64,000 nucleotides of DNA, from positions 62,001 to 126,000 of the forward strand of contig JAQTTY010000007.1 in the NCBI GenBank assembly GCA_028710525.1. The letters are read 5' to 3'. Origin of the DNA: Gallionella sp. (lineage in GTDB: Bacteria > Pseudomonadota > Gammaproteobacteria > Burkholderiales > Gallionellaceae). The translations under genes were made by a program, and so were the position numbers. Of the stretch, positions 1 through 8,989 are shown piece by piece. The notes below the pieces were generated by a model. That model saw nothing but the letters and a program-made list of their open reading frames with translations, did not search any database and had not been told where the DNA came from. The first letter of the stretch is position 1, and each line of letters begins with the position of its first letter.

Positions 1-1341
1 ATTGGTATAGGTAATCTGATAACGCAGCGTGGCATTCGGCGGAATGTTACCGCCTGTGTAGGCAGGACAATTGGCAGCACTCTGCCCCACTGTCAACGCG
101 GCATTTTGCGCAAACGTGCAAACGTTGGTAATTGTCTTTTGAATAAATAAGTTCGAGTTGTTGTTGGCAGAACTGGCCACCCAATACACCCAAGGGTTAT
201 CACGTGAAGTAGAACCATCACTGTCGCCGCCTGACACTTCGGCACTATTTAATAAACCAGTCACCGGTGGATTGGCCAATAGCTTAACGCTGATCTTGAC
301 GTAGCGCGGCTGGCCCACTATCAACTGCCCCGCCGCCCAGCGCACCGCATTTACGTTACTAGGTAATGGATTGGCGAGCGAAACATTGACCCCTTGCGAA
401 GTCGGTGTGGTGCGGGTAACAGGAACGGCTGTCCCTAATGTTGTGGCGCAGCCTGCGGCGCAACCTATCGTCGAACCCGGCGCATAAATGCGTTGCCAGG
501 GGCCTAGAAAAGTCGTGTTATCTAACTTAAAACCGCTATCAGGCCCTGCAACAGGTGAGCCCGCATTTAACGGCGTTGTACCACCTGCGGTTTGACTGGG
601 TAAAACGTTGGATTTAGGGGCAGTCACTGGAGCCGCTGCACTACCAAAGGCATTGGTTTGATCTGCATCCCATAAATTATGCGTTGCCATGGTAATAATT
701 GCGGGATCTATCAGCGTGGCCAAACACGCGCCCCGCAAGGGCGCAACGTAATAACCAGGCTGACCCTGTTTAGCAATATTGCCCGTGCCCACGGTGGTAG
801 GGTCAAGTGCGGTGCGCGGGTCCGAAGAATAAAAAATCCCGGTGTCAGCATATAAATCCGGCAAGGCGCCTGCGGTGTAACCCACAAAGGGTGCTGTAAA
901 GACGTTCACAGCGCCCTCGACCATCGGGCCTGGAGCATTTGGTGTGCTTAACGTGGTGCCATCGGCCTGCACAAAACTCGCCCCAACCACTTGCGTATTC
1001 GCGGGAATGTAATCAGTGATATAGCCATTCACCCCAGTGCTAGCGTACGCACCACCCACACAATTATTAATCCAAGCGGGATTGGGTACGGGCTGAAAAC
1101 TAATGATGTAAGAAATCACATCACCCGCAACAAAGCCCACGGCCCCGCCCGCACTGGATGCCGCACGACTGGCAAGCAAGGCGGTCGTTTCAGGTGCGAA
1201 ATAGATGGTGGTCTGCACCTGTCCGACGTTGTGTGCAAAGCTGCTTGCCGGTAACAAAGACGCGATGGCAAAGACGCATGCAGCCATGCCGCGACTTAGT
1301 TTGAGGGTGAAATTTTCAATCGATTTATTCATACTCATCAT
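1..1341 (-). CDS. Exported DUF11-type repeat protein, 3' end outside the window
   Basis: This reading frame is open from ATG codons at 1341/1338 down to base 1, so the C-terminus is missing. The N-terminus has a basic start and a hydrophobic stretch ending in ASSFAHN, which is a plausible signal peptide. The last visible part, with NLFIQKTITN followed by IPPNATLRYQITYTN, is typical of the DUF11 (conserved repeat) beta-sandwich found in secreted bacterial surface proteins. It starts 10 bases after the stop of the 1849-residue protein upstream, so the two are almost certainly co-transcribed. Its role is unknown; a surface or matrix function is inferred from the family only. Confidence 0.7.
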   Translation of the reverse strand, partial: MMSMNKSIENFTLKLSRGMAACVFAIASLLPASSFAHNVGQVQTTIYFAPETTALLASRAASSAGGAVGFVAGDVISYIISFQPVPNPAWINNCVGGAYASTGVNGYITDYIPANTQVVGASFVQADGTTLSTPNAPGPMVEGAVNVFTAPFVGYTAGALPDLYADTGIFYSSDPRTALDPTTVGTGNIAKQGQPGYYVAPLRGACLATLIDPAIITMATHNLWDADQTNAFGSAAAPVTAPKSNVLPSQTAGGTTPLNAGSPVAGPDSGFKLDNTTFLGPWQRIYAPGSTIGCAAGCATTLGTAVPVTRTTPTSQGVNVSLANPLPSNVNAVRWAAGQLIVGQPRYVKISVKLLANPPVTGLLNSAEVSGGDSDGSTSRDNPWVYWVASSANNNSNLFIQKTITNVCTFAQNAALTVGQSAANCPAYTGGNIPPNATLRYQITYTN

Positions 1342-1351
1342 CTATCCATCG

Positions 1352-4300
1352 TTACTCTGCCGCCAAGGGGCGAGTCCGCTCTCCGTGATCGTTCAATCCC
1401 AAGGTGTCCTGGTCGACCTTCATACGCAAGGTGACGAATGGACCGCGATTCTTGTAGCCAGCTCCGGCGAAGTCACGGTCAGCCATACCGCGCAAGTTAT
1501 AGCCGAACGCCAACCATGTATTGGTCATCATCTGGTAACCCAGCGATGCACCCATGCCATAACTACGTACACCCGCAGCCACGGAACGCATCATCGTACC
1601 GAAACCACCGATGTCCCAATCCTCGCTCAGGTCGTAGCGCGCTTCGGCCCCGAACAGATCGGTATAGCCCTTGTAATCGATACCCTGGATGTTATCCAGC
1701 ACGTATTTCGCGCCGTACTGGAAGGACAGCTGGGTGTGGCGGTTCGCCATCCAGTTGGCATTGACGTTGTTGACTAACTTCTTGGTCTTCAGCACCGAGC
1801 CAGCGTTCTGACTGAACTGCGTGATGTAATCGGCCCTATCCAGCCATACCCACTCGCTATCGTTAGGACGGTGCGCGTATGAGGCGCGTACATCTGTGTT
1901 GTTGCTGGTCGTCACGCCTGTAGCGTTCATCAGCGTGATACCCGCCGCCATAGAGCGACCTTCATCTAACTTACGCTGCGCACCAAACTTCATATTGCGC
2001 TGCTGAGCCAGCGTGGAGTTACGCAATTCCAAGCGACCATTGCTGCTCCAAACCGTGTCGTGATAAGCGCCACCCACCGAAGTCGCGGTGTAGTCCGACA
2101 TCGCGCCATTCGGCAAAGGCATGGTGCCGGAAGGCAACGGCGCATTCGTGACTTGCAAAGGGCTGACAGTATTACGCAAGGTGATGCTGCGATCGATGCT
2201 GAAGTCAGTCTGCCAGTGTTCGTCTATCTGCCAACGCTGCACCATACCCAGATTGCCATACATACGCTCCGCGTCGTTGTTGAAACTGTCGCCCATGGAT
2301 GCCGACATCTCCGCCCCCATCCAAGGCTGAGTACGGATACCGGCACGCGTGGCCTGAGATGTCATCTTGTCGCCATGCGCGAATTCTTGCTCCACGAACA
2401 CTTTGCTTTGCTGGCTGACCTTGTAGTCCGCCCCCAACAGCAAGCGATTAGGCATGGTGATGCTGCCTGCGGTCGAGCTCACGCTACCGCTGCCGACTTC
2501 ACCACCGGCACGCAGAGACAGCTTGTTGTCCAACATGCTGTAAGCCGTGCCGGCCAAAAACTGGTTACTCTGCTTATTGCCGAACATCGCACTTTGATCA
2601 ACGGATTTACGTGCGCCGTAGTAAGCCGACAAAGCCGAGCTGATCTGGTTATCGACGCGCGCTTCCACCAAGGTATTCTTATAGTTGGTGGTTTGGTTGT
2701 CTTGTTGATAGGCCTGGGCCTTGATGCTGGTTGTGTCATCGAACTTATAGCGCCCGTCCGCGCCCATCTTGCGTGTCGCCATCTCGACGATAGACTGCTG
2801 GCCCATACCAAAGCTGCCGCCCTGCGCACGCATATAGGCTTTGCCGTCCCACTGTTCTTCGTGGTGCGTCACCTCGGTGAGCCAAGCAGAACCATTCAAT
2901 TGTTGCCCAGCACGCAGATTGTTGCTCGCGGCTATTTCGCCGCGCACTTTGGTCTGCTCGTCCAATTTGTAAGTAGCGTCCGCGCCCTGCAAAGTGCCGC
3001 TCGCCCCTACTGTGCCCTCGTGTACCGTGGTTGCGCCCAACTCCAATGCCTTGATAGGTTTGTAACTACCGCGGCCGCCCAGTGTGGTACGCGTGTCGGT
3101 CGTATCCTGAGATTCGTACTCGGCAATGATGTAGGTCGGGTTGAATGCCGCATCGCGTGTCTGCACTGGTTGACGGAACACCAAAGTACCTAGTGTGTAA
3201 TCGATGTCGTAGTCCAGATAACGCGTCATAGTCTGAGTGGTGACGATGACTTGCGATTGGAAGCGGTCGCGTGTCTCGATGCGGATCTTGTCTGAGTTCG
3301 CCAACAGATTGGTACGCGACAATTTATAGATACCGGAGGTGCCGTTACCGGGTAGCTCATCCTTCACATAAGCTTGCGCGGTGGTGCTGGCAAAGGCGTT
3401 GTAACCCAAGGTGTCACCCTTATATTCGCTCTTCACACCATTCAAGGTACGGCTGTAGCGGGACAGTTCAGTGACCGTCATGCCGGTGTCGTAATCGCCA
3501 AACATGGCATAGAACTGCTTTTTCTCCAGCTTCACATAGAGACGACTAGAGGTGGCTGCATCAAAGTTGGCCTGAGTCGCATCCGCATACAAGGTGTAAT
3601 ACTGGGTAGGGTCTACCGCCTGTTTGAGCAATTTATTGCCAGTCTGTTTGGCTGTGTCATAAGCCGCGGTCAACAGATATTCGCCCTTGATACTGCCCTT
3701 GGCATAGAAGGCCATCTTATTGTTGTCGTACAACTTAGTATCGGTGGCATTGGCTTGCAAGGCTTCCATATTGCCGGACATGCTCTTCTGGCCTACCGAA
3801 CCTTCGGCAAAACCGACCAACACCCAATCGCGCTGCTGAGCTTGCAACCAAGCACGTACTTCTTGTTTGCGACGATCCGCAAATTGGAAGTTCAGCACCG
3901 CTTCACCCGACTGGGTAGTCGGCTCCAACTCAATCAGCGCAATACCATCTTCACGTATCTCATAACGTGCCTTGCCGCCGACACGACTGGTCAAAGGTTG
4001 ACGGTCGGTCGCTTCGCGTCTGTCGTATGAGCGATAAGGTTCATTGAGATCGAATTCGCCGTTGATACCACGACGCACTGTGCCGCCATCCTTGTCTAGG
4101 AAGCGCACCGCAATCACCGGACGGGTCTTACCATCGGCGATCAAACGCGACAGTTCCGGCACATATTCGACTTGGTCCATTAACTCGCCGTAGTGGATGG
4201 TGCGGGTGCTATGGCTGACTTCTTTGCCGTTCTCGTCGAGTACCGTCATCTCCAGCACATTGTCACCGGCATTGATGGGCACACCACGCCAGCTGCTCAG

Positions 4301-6901
4301 CGCCACCGTTCGTGCTGCGTTATAACGGGTACCGTAGAACTTGAGCCCACTGACCGCCTCACCATTTACCGACAACTGTACGGTCTGTTTGATTTCGTGT
4401 TTCACCGCCACCGAGACCACCGGCAGATTAGGGTGGAAGCTGGTTTGCGGATGCAACCACTCGACGCCCGGCTGGGCTTTGCTCAACCACACATCGTCGT
4501 AAGGTAGCTTCTCGACCAGATCATTAAGGTTGTCTTCGTCACGTGTCTTGGCAGGTTTTAAATCCCCTGCCTCGTTCAATACTTCGGCATATGTTCCTGC
4601 GGTAGCGGGAGCATGGTTACGCAGATTCACTACCGCGACCGGCATGTTCTGCGCCGCGCGACCGGGTGGCGTGAAACGCACCAGCGACTTGAAGGTAGCC
4701 TTAGGGCCAACATCAGCGACGGCAAACATATATTGATCTTGCCAATGTGCAGGGCGCGCCAGACTACGGAAGGTCAAAGCCTGAGCTGATATATCGGGGT
4801 CGGCGACAGCTTCGCCATTTAAGGTAGCGCTACCTGGGATTAGATGGGCACCCGCAGGGAGAATCACGGTGGCCGAATAACCTGTCACTTCGGTACTGCT
4901 CAACAAAGCCAGTGAAACTAGGGTTGATTCGTCCTGTGATTTCACGCCCAGCGACTGCGTCAAACGCAAAGCAACTGGTGCTTTTTTCTGCACATGGAAG
5001 TCTGCACGCCACATCGTGCCACCCTGCAAATTGACGAATTGCGAATAAGTACGTCCCGCAAAGCGCGTGTTCTTCTCGCACTCCATCACCTCGTAATTCT
5101 TAGGCAAGGAGTCCAGATCGAGTTGCACCACATGGGTACCCGCACGCAGATTATCCATATGCCAGCGACCTTCTTTGTCGCTCAACACTTGAGTGCCGTC
5201 TTCCAAGACCACACGCGCACCCGCCAAACCCTTGGCATCGTTATCCACTTTATCGTCACAAGAGCCATCTATGACGCGACCGATGAGGATGGACTTGTTG
5301 CGGTATAGATCTTCGCGCACCACCAAGCTGGCGCGTGCGGTATTGGAGGTAAAACCACCCGTCGCGGTAGCGGTGTTCTCGGCTGCACCAGTCGGTGCAG
5401 CCGGTGTAACCAGCAGCACATAACGTATCACTGCAGTACCCGCAGCAGGGATATTGGGGATGGTGAATATCAGCGTGCGACCATCGGTGGAGATGGTCGG
5501 ATCGGCAATCGCTACACCGTTCAAAGTGGCGGAACCCTTTTGGTAACGGAAACCGATAGGCATACGGTCGGCGATTTGCGCACCGACCAAGGGGAACAAG
5601 GGGTCGTTATTAGCCACGCTCAAAGTGTAGGGCACGAAGTCGCCATTACCAGCCACCGCCTTGGCGACGGTCTTGGTAATGGTCATCGCGGTCGAACCGG
5701 GGTCAAGTGGTATATCGATATGTACCGCAGGACCGGGATTGATGACGAAGTTCTCACCGCGCGAACCTAGCGCGATGGCGAACGGCGCACCCGCCAAGAG
5801 TTGCAATGCGGCCGTTGGCACAGTCGATGGGCCGCGATATTTCGCCGGAGCAACAACCTGGAAGCGGTAGGTGCCAGGAGCCACCAGCGGGAAACGGAAC
5901 ATGCCGGGCGGCATCGCATAGACCACACCCGCCGCATCAGTCACCGTGCTACCCGACAACATCGTCGAAGGATAAGTAGACACACCATCGTTACCAAACA
6001 CCTTAGCGGGCAAACCGGTAGCAACGTCGATGATGGTGATCGAAGCACCATTCAAAGGTAAACCAGTGGATGAATCGAACACCAGACCGTAAGGATCTGC
6101 CAAAGCCTGCGCCACGCTAGTGCTAGTCACACCGTTACAGGTGTCGACGCTGGTCGCGGTGATCGCTTCGTTTGGCTGCAACGATAAAGCGTTGTTATTT
6201 GCAACAGCCAAGGTGCCAGCGGCCAATCCTGAAGACTGGACATAGCCAACAAACACACCGGTGCTAGGCCCTGTCTCAGTAAGACTCAAAGTCTCGCTGT
6301 CACCACTCGCCGTGACCACGGTAGCGACCACGGTGTCCGCAAGGAAACCATTCAAGTTCTGATCAAAACTGGTGACACGGATAAAGATAGGCTCGTTATG
6401 TGTAAACAGATTCGACGCTGCCAAATTGTATGTACCTGGGCTGGGCAACGGCACGGTTTGACCCAGCGGTATAGGACCAGGAGAAGGCAGGAACGGACCT
6501 GCAGCAGAGCCACTGGCAGAGTATTGCGTCAAGCCTACGGTGACCGGTGTCGCACCCGGTACTGCTGCACCCGGTACATATTGTAAGAACTCGATTTTGG
6601 ACGGCACGCACATCGCTGTATTAACCAGCGCGTTGGCGTTCAGCGTGATGTTCTTACCGGCGACTGCATAGCTGGCCGTGGCGATATTATTGATGGGTGT
6701 ATTGGGTAACGTCACTGCTTGCGCCGCGCTGAGTGACACGGAAAGTGCCAGCACAATATGGAGCGTTACGTCTTTTATTGCACGCAAACTACGCGCAATA
6801 AAAGACGGGCTGGCCTTGCGGCCAACCTGTCCAAGGACATCTCTACCCGCACGGTCACCCGCGAGGATAGAGATAAGGCGAATTGTCAGATGATTAAACA
6901 A
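1352..6901 (-). CDS. Very large DUF11/SdrD-B protein with C-terminal outer-membrane beta-barrel
   Basis: 1849 residues. A hydrophobic export segment lies at about residues 44-62. It is followed by a motif (TPINNIATASYAVAG) also found at the N-termini of two neighbouring proteins. Further on come beta-sandwich segments, a DUF11 domain at about 405-530 (starting MTITKTVAKAVAGNGD) and a Cna-B/SdrD-like domain at about 540-640. From about 1120 to the end there are alternating strands rich in Tyr/Trp/Gly (YGNLGMVQRWQID, FAFGYNLRG), which I read as an outer-membrane barrel. The frame begins with TTG at 6901 behind GGGACGAG, and there is no ATG before the export segment, so the true start is uncertain. 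It probably anchors or exports the smaller DUF11 proteins of the cluster (inference). Confidence 0.75.
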   Translation of the reverse strand: MFNHLTIRLISILAGDRAGRDVLGQVGRKASPSFIARSLRAIKDVTLHIVLALSVSLSAAQAVTLPNTPINNIATASYAVAGKNITLNANALVNTAMCVPSKIEFLQYVPGAAVPGATPVTVGLTQYSASGSAAGPFLPSPGPIPLGQTVPLPSPGTYNLAASNLFTHNEPIFIRVTSFDQNLNGFLADTVVATVVTASGDSETLSLTETGPSTGVFVGYVQSSGLAAGTLAVANNNALSLQPNEAITATSVDTCNGVTSTSVAQALADPYGLVFDSSTGLPLNGASITIIDVATGLPAKVFGNDGVSTYPSTMLSGSTVTDAAGVVYAMPPGMFRFPLVAPGTYRFQVVAPAKYRGPSTVPTAALQLLAGAPFAIALGSRGENFVINPGPAVHIDIPLDPGSTAMTITKTVAKAVAGNGDFVPYTLSVANNDPLFPLVGAQIADRMPIGFRYQKGSATLNGVAIADPTISTDGRTLIFTIPNIPAAGTAVIRYVLLVTPAAPTGAAENTATATGGFTSNTARASLVVREDLYRNKSILIGRVIDGSCDDKVDNDAKGLAGARVVLEDGTQVLSDKEGRWHMDNLRAGTHVVQLDLDSLPKNYEVMECEKNTRFAGRTYSQFVNLQGGTMWRADFHVQKKAPVALRLTQSLGVKSQDESTLVSLALLSSTEVTGYSATVILPAGAHLIPGSATLNGEAVADPDISAQALTFRSLARPAHWQDQYMFAVADVGPKATFKSLVRFTPPGRAAQNMPVAVVNLRNHAPATAGTYAEVLNEAGDLKPAKTRDEDNLNDLVEKLPYDDVWLSKAQPGVEWLHPQTSFHPNLPVVSVAVKHEIKQTVQLSVNGEAVSGLKFYGTRYNAARTVALSSWRGVPINAGDNVLEMTVLDENGKEVSHSTRTIHYGELMDQVEYVPELSRLIADGKTRPVIAVRFLDKDGGTVRRGINGEFDLNEPYRSYDRREATDRQPLTSRVGGKARYEIREDGIALIELEPTTQSGEAVLNFQFADRRKQEVRAWLQAQQRDWVLVGFAEGSVGQKSMSGNMEALQANATDTKLYDNNKMAFYAKGSIKGEYLLTAAYDTAKQTGNKLLKQAVDPTQYYTLYADATQANFDAATSSRLYVKLEKKQFYAMFGDYDTGMTVTELSRYSRTLNGVKSEYKGDTLGYNAFASTTAQAYVKDELPGNGTSGIYKLSRTNLLANSDKIRIETRDRFQSQVIVTTQTMTRYLDYDIDYTLGTLVFRQPVQTRDAAFNPTYIIAEYESQDTTDTRTTLGGRGSYKPIKALELGATTVHEGTVGASGTLQGADATYKLDEQTKVRGEIAASNNLRAGQQLNGSAWLTEVTHHEEQWDGKAYMRAQGGSFGMGQQSIVEMATRKMGADGRYKFDDTTSIKAQAYQQDNQTTNYKNTLVEARVDNQISSALSAYYGARKSVDQSAMFGNKQSNQFLAGTAYSMLDNKLSLRAGGEVGSGSVSSTAGSITMPNRLLLGADYKVSQQSKVFVEQEFAHGDKMTSQATRAGIRTQPWMGAEMSASMGDSFNNDAERMYGNLGMVQRWQIDEHWQTDFSIDRSITLRNTVSPLQVTNAPLPSGTMPLPNGAMSDYTATSVGGAYHDTVWSSNGRLELRNSTLAQQRNMKFGAQRKLDEGRSMAAGITLMNATGVTTSNNTDVRASYAHRPNDSEWVWLDRADYITQFSQNAGSVLKTKKLVNNVNANWMANRHTQLSFQYGAKYVLDNIQGIDYKGYTDLFGAEARYDLSEDWDIGGFGTMMRSVAAGVRSYGMGASLGYQMMTNTWLAFGYNLRGMADRDFAGAGYKNRGPFVTLRMKVDQDTLGLNDHGERTRPLAAE
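6770..6806. repeat. 12-bp perfect inverted repeat near the start of the 1849-residue gene
   Basis: GTCTTTTATTGC (6770-6781) is the reverse complement of 6795-6806, with a 13-base loop. It falls about 95-130 bases after the TTG start at 6901. It could be a hairpin in the mRNA between the two cistrons if translation really begins later, or simply a folded part of the coding sequence. No T-run follows, so it is not a standard terminator. Confidence 0.55.
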
Positions 6902-6923
6902 TCACTCGTCCCGTATGCGTCAT

Positions 6924-8285
6924 TTAGTTGACGAACACGTTGAAGTACACAGTGATGAACTCACCTGGGTTCAGATCACCCGCAGTCACACGTGCACCAC
7001 CAGCTGGCAACAAGGTTGCGAAGTCCACCGTTACCGTACCACCGGCAGCTGGAGCAGCCGTAACAGCTGCGCCATTCAACAACAATGCGCCGGCTGGAGC
7101 TGCTGTCGCAGGTGCCGCACCTGGGGCTGGAGCAGCTGTACCCAAGGTAAAGCCCAGACCATTGATTGCGTTGAAAGCAGTCGTACCCAAACAGAACGGA
7201 GCAACTGCAGCACCTGTCACCTTGTTAGGATCGAAAGTGGTGTTGACATCCAAGATATCGCTGATCGCAGTTGGCAATGCCAAGTTTGCTGGCGCACCTG
7301 CACCGGCCGCATTGGAAATGGTGATTGCCCATTGGATTGCTGCACCTGGGATGTTATTAGGCGCAACGTTACCTGTTACAGGATCACACACTACGCTAGA
7401 CAACTTAGTCACTGTCAACATCGCAGTTTGGATGTTGTAAGTATCGTTAGCTGCTGCAATACCGTTGTTAGCTGGATTAGCCAAACCTAGACCTGCATTG
7501 GCAACTTCAGCAAACACGATATCAACTGTACTGACGTTCGCACCACCGGTCGCGTTGGAGCCAGCTGCTGCTGCAGTCGCCGCCAAGGCCACGCCATTAG
7601 TGCTACCCGCAACAGTCGAACCACCCACCAAAGTACCAGTGGTATCGGCTGCTTGAGCTGTCAATGTCACCAATGCCTGATTACCGTTGACCAAAGGAGC
7701 TGGAACAATGCTGTTGGCAGGGATAGTAGACAAGATGAACACTTTGACAGAAGCACCAGGTGCCAAAGTCGCGATCGAAGTCCCTGTATCAGCAGCGTCA
7801 TAAACGCCGTTGTTGTTGGTATCAACGAAAGTTTGGAACAAAGTTGGATCAAACACATCGGTTGGATCTACAGGTGACGCATTGCCAGCCGTCAAGATAA
7901 AGCCCTGTGGATCGTTACCGATATTGCTGATTGTGTAAGTCAGAACAGTGTTGCTGTTCGCTGCGATAGGAGTCGTACCGACCACGCCAGCCTGGTTAGG
8001 CTGTACGTTGACGATAGCGCCACCCGTCACAGTGAAGTCGACCTTTTTATCAACCAAGAATGATGTTGGTGCACCTGCTGTACCAGCGATGCTGTTACCA
8101 CCTGGCGCAGAAGCGATAGGTGTCTGAGTCGAACCGCCGACGCTATACGTCAAAGATGCCGTATTGTTGATAGCCGTACCTGATGCCGTCAACGCCGCCG
8201 CGCTTTGTGATGCCAAGCCCAGCACCGCAGCACTGACCATCAGTGTCGCGAGCTTGCTTGGACTTTTACTTTTGAGCCATTTCAT
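6924..8285 (-). CDS. Exported DUF11-type protein (453 aa)
   Basis: Starts at ATG behind AGGAGAGCAACC. A clear signal peptide (MKWLKSKSPSK, then a hydrophobic core ending SQSAAALT) is followed by GTAINNTASLTYSVGG, the N-terminal motif shared with two other proteins of the cluster. The body is low in charge and rich in Ala, Asn, Thr and Val. DUF11-like statements such as NTVLTYTISNIGNDPQGF occur at about residues 110-130, and the protein ends PGEFITVYFNVFVN. No membrane anchor is seen after the signal, so it is likely released to, or assembled on, the cell surface. It lies 22 bases before the 1849-residue gene. Confidence 0.75.
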   Translation of the reverse strand: MKWLKSKSPSKLATLMVSAAVLGLASQSAAALTASGTAINNTASLTYSVGGSTQTPIASAPGGNSIAGTAGAPTSFLVDKKVDFTVTGGAIVNVQPNQAGVVGTTPIAANSNTVLTYTISNIGNDPQGFILTAGNASPVDPTDVFDPTLFQTFVDTNNNGVYDAADTGTSIATLAPGASVKVFILSTIPANSIVPAPLVNGNQALVTLTAQAADTTGTLVGGSTVAGSTNGVALAATAAAAGSNATGGANVSTVDIVFAEVANAGLGLANPANNGIAAANDTYNIQTAMLTVTKLSSVVCDPVTGNVAPNNIPGAAIQWAITISNAAGAGAPANLALPTAISDILDVNTTFDPNKVTGAAVAPFCLGTTAFNAINGLGFTLGTAAPAPGAAPATAAPAGALLLNGAAVTAAPAAGGTVTVDFATLLPAGGARVTAGDLNPGEFITVYFNVFVN

Positions 8286-8326
8286 GGTTGCTCTCCTCTA
8301 AAAAATTAAACTCGAAAAAATTACAT

Positions 8327-8455
8327 TACTGATTACTGCTGATTACTTTTCACTACTTGATTACTGCAATTACTATTTGCTGCTTGATTACTGCGATTAC
8401 TGTTTGCTGCTTGATTACTGCGATTACTGTTTGCTGCTTGATACTCATTACTGCT
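8327..8455. repeat. Short tandem repeat array (27-bp unit containing GATTACTGC)
   Basis: The stretch between the 453- and 171-residue genes is built from GATTACTGC-like blocks. The clearest units are 27 bp: 8374-8400, 8401-8427 and a degenerate third from 8428. Shorter partial copies lie to the left. It is non-coding in the sense of the operon. Such slippage-prone DNA between cistrons could vary in copy number between strains. Confidence 0.75.
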
Positions 8456-8477
8456 TAAATTGATACAAAATTCGGTG

Positions 8478-8975
8478 CTACTTGATGACGGCACGAAAGC
8501 CCACCTCCCCCGTTGCGCCGGGTGCGAGTTGTTTCTGGTACGACCAACGAATATGGGTATAGGCGCTAGGCTTAGCCATCTGCTCGCCTTGCGCAGTTTT
8601 GACCTTGAGATTTTCGGGTGCCGCAAAGGTCTTACCACCATCTATAGAGAAAGTGATCTCACTATCCGCACCATAAGCACTGCCAGCTTGATACTCGGTA
8701 TTGGCAGGAATGGGATTGTTGATGGCGATATTGCCCGCCGCTTTGCTACCGATATTCTCGAAGGTATTAGTGAACAACACGGCAGTACCCGGCACTGCTT
8801 TATCAGCAGGAACAAGTGCTATGTGTTTTTTGCCATCCGCACCTACCACCTCTTTTTCGATCTGAGCGATGCTCGCGACCTTGATGCTGCCATTGGTCGC
8901 TGCAAAGCTAGGCAAAGACATACCGGCCAACAAGGCCACCAATCCTACAGATACGAACATGCGAGACATTTGCAT
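8478..8975 (-). CDS. Small exported DUF11-like protein
   Basis: 165 residues from the ATG at 8975, chosen because AAGGGG lies directly before it; a TTG 18 bases upstream also opens the frame. The signal peptide (MSRMFVSVGLVALLAGMSLPSFA) is followed by one DUF11-like beta-sandwich with the usual phrases VLFTNTFENIGSKAAGNIAINNPIPANTEY and SFDGGKTF-like wording (SIDGGKTFAAPENL), ending in GEVGFRAVIK. It sits 14 bases after the stop of the 356-residue gene, so it is probably expressed with it. It may be a single-domain building block of the same surface structure; function unknown. Confidence 0.75.
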   Translation of the reverse strand: MQMSRMFVSVGLVALLAGMSLPSFAATNGSIKVASIAQIEKEVVGADGKKHIALVPADKAVPGTAVLFTNTFENIGSKAAGNIAINNPIPANTEYQAGSAYGADSEITFSIDGGKTFAAPENLKVKTAQGEQMAKPSAYTHIRWSYQKQLAPGATGEVGFRAVIK

Positions 8976-8989
8976 GGCATTCCCCTTCT

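Noticed and set aside
1205-1777. 190-codon plus-strand frame at the left end
   Set aside because: It runs across the junction of two real minus-strand genes and has no protein-like features.
2060-3193. 377-codon open frame on the plus strand opposite the 1849-residue gene
   Set aside because: It is antisense to a strong coding sequence, its translation is Arg/His-rich with no recognisable domain, and it has no signal or neighbour logic.
8327-8455. CRISPR array
   Set aside because: The repeats are directly contiguous with no unique spacers and there are no cas genes.
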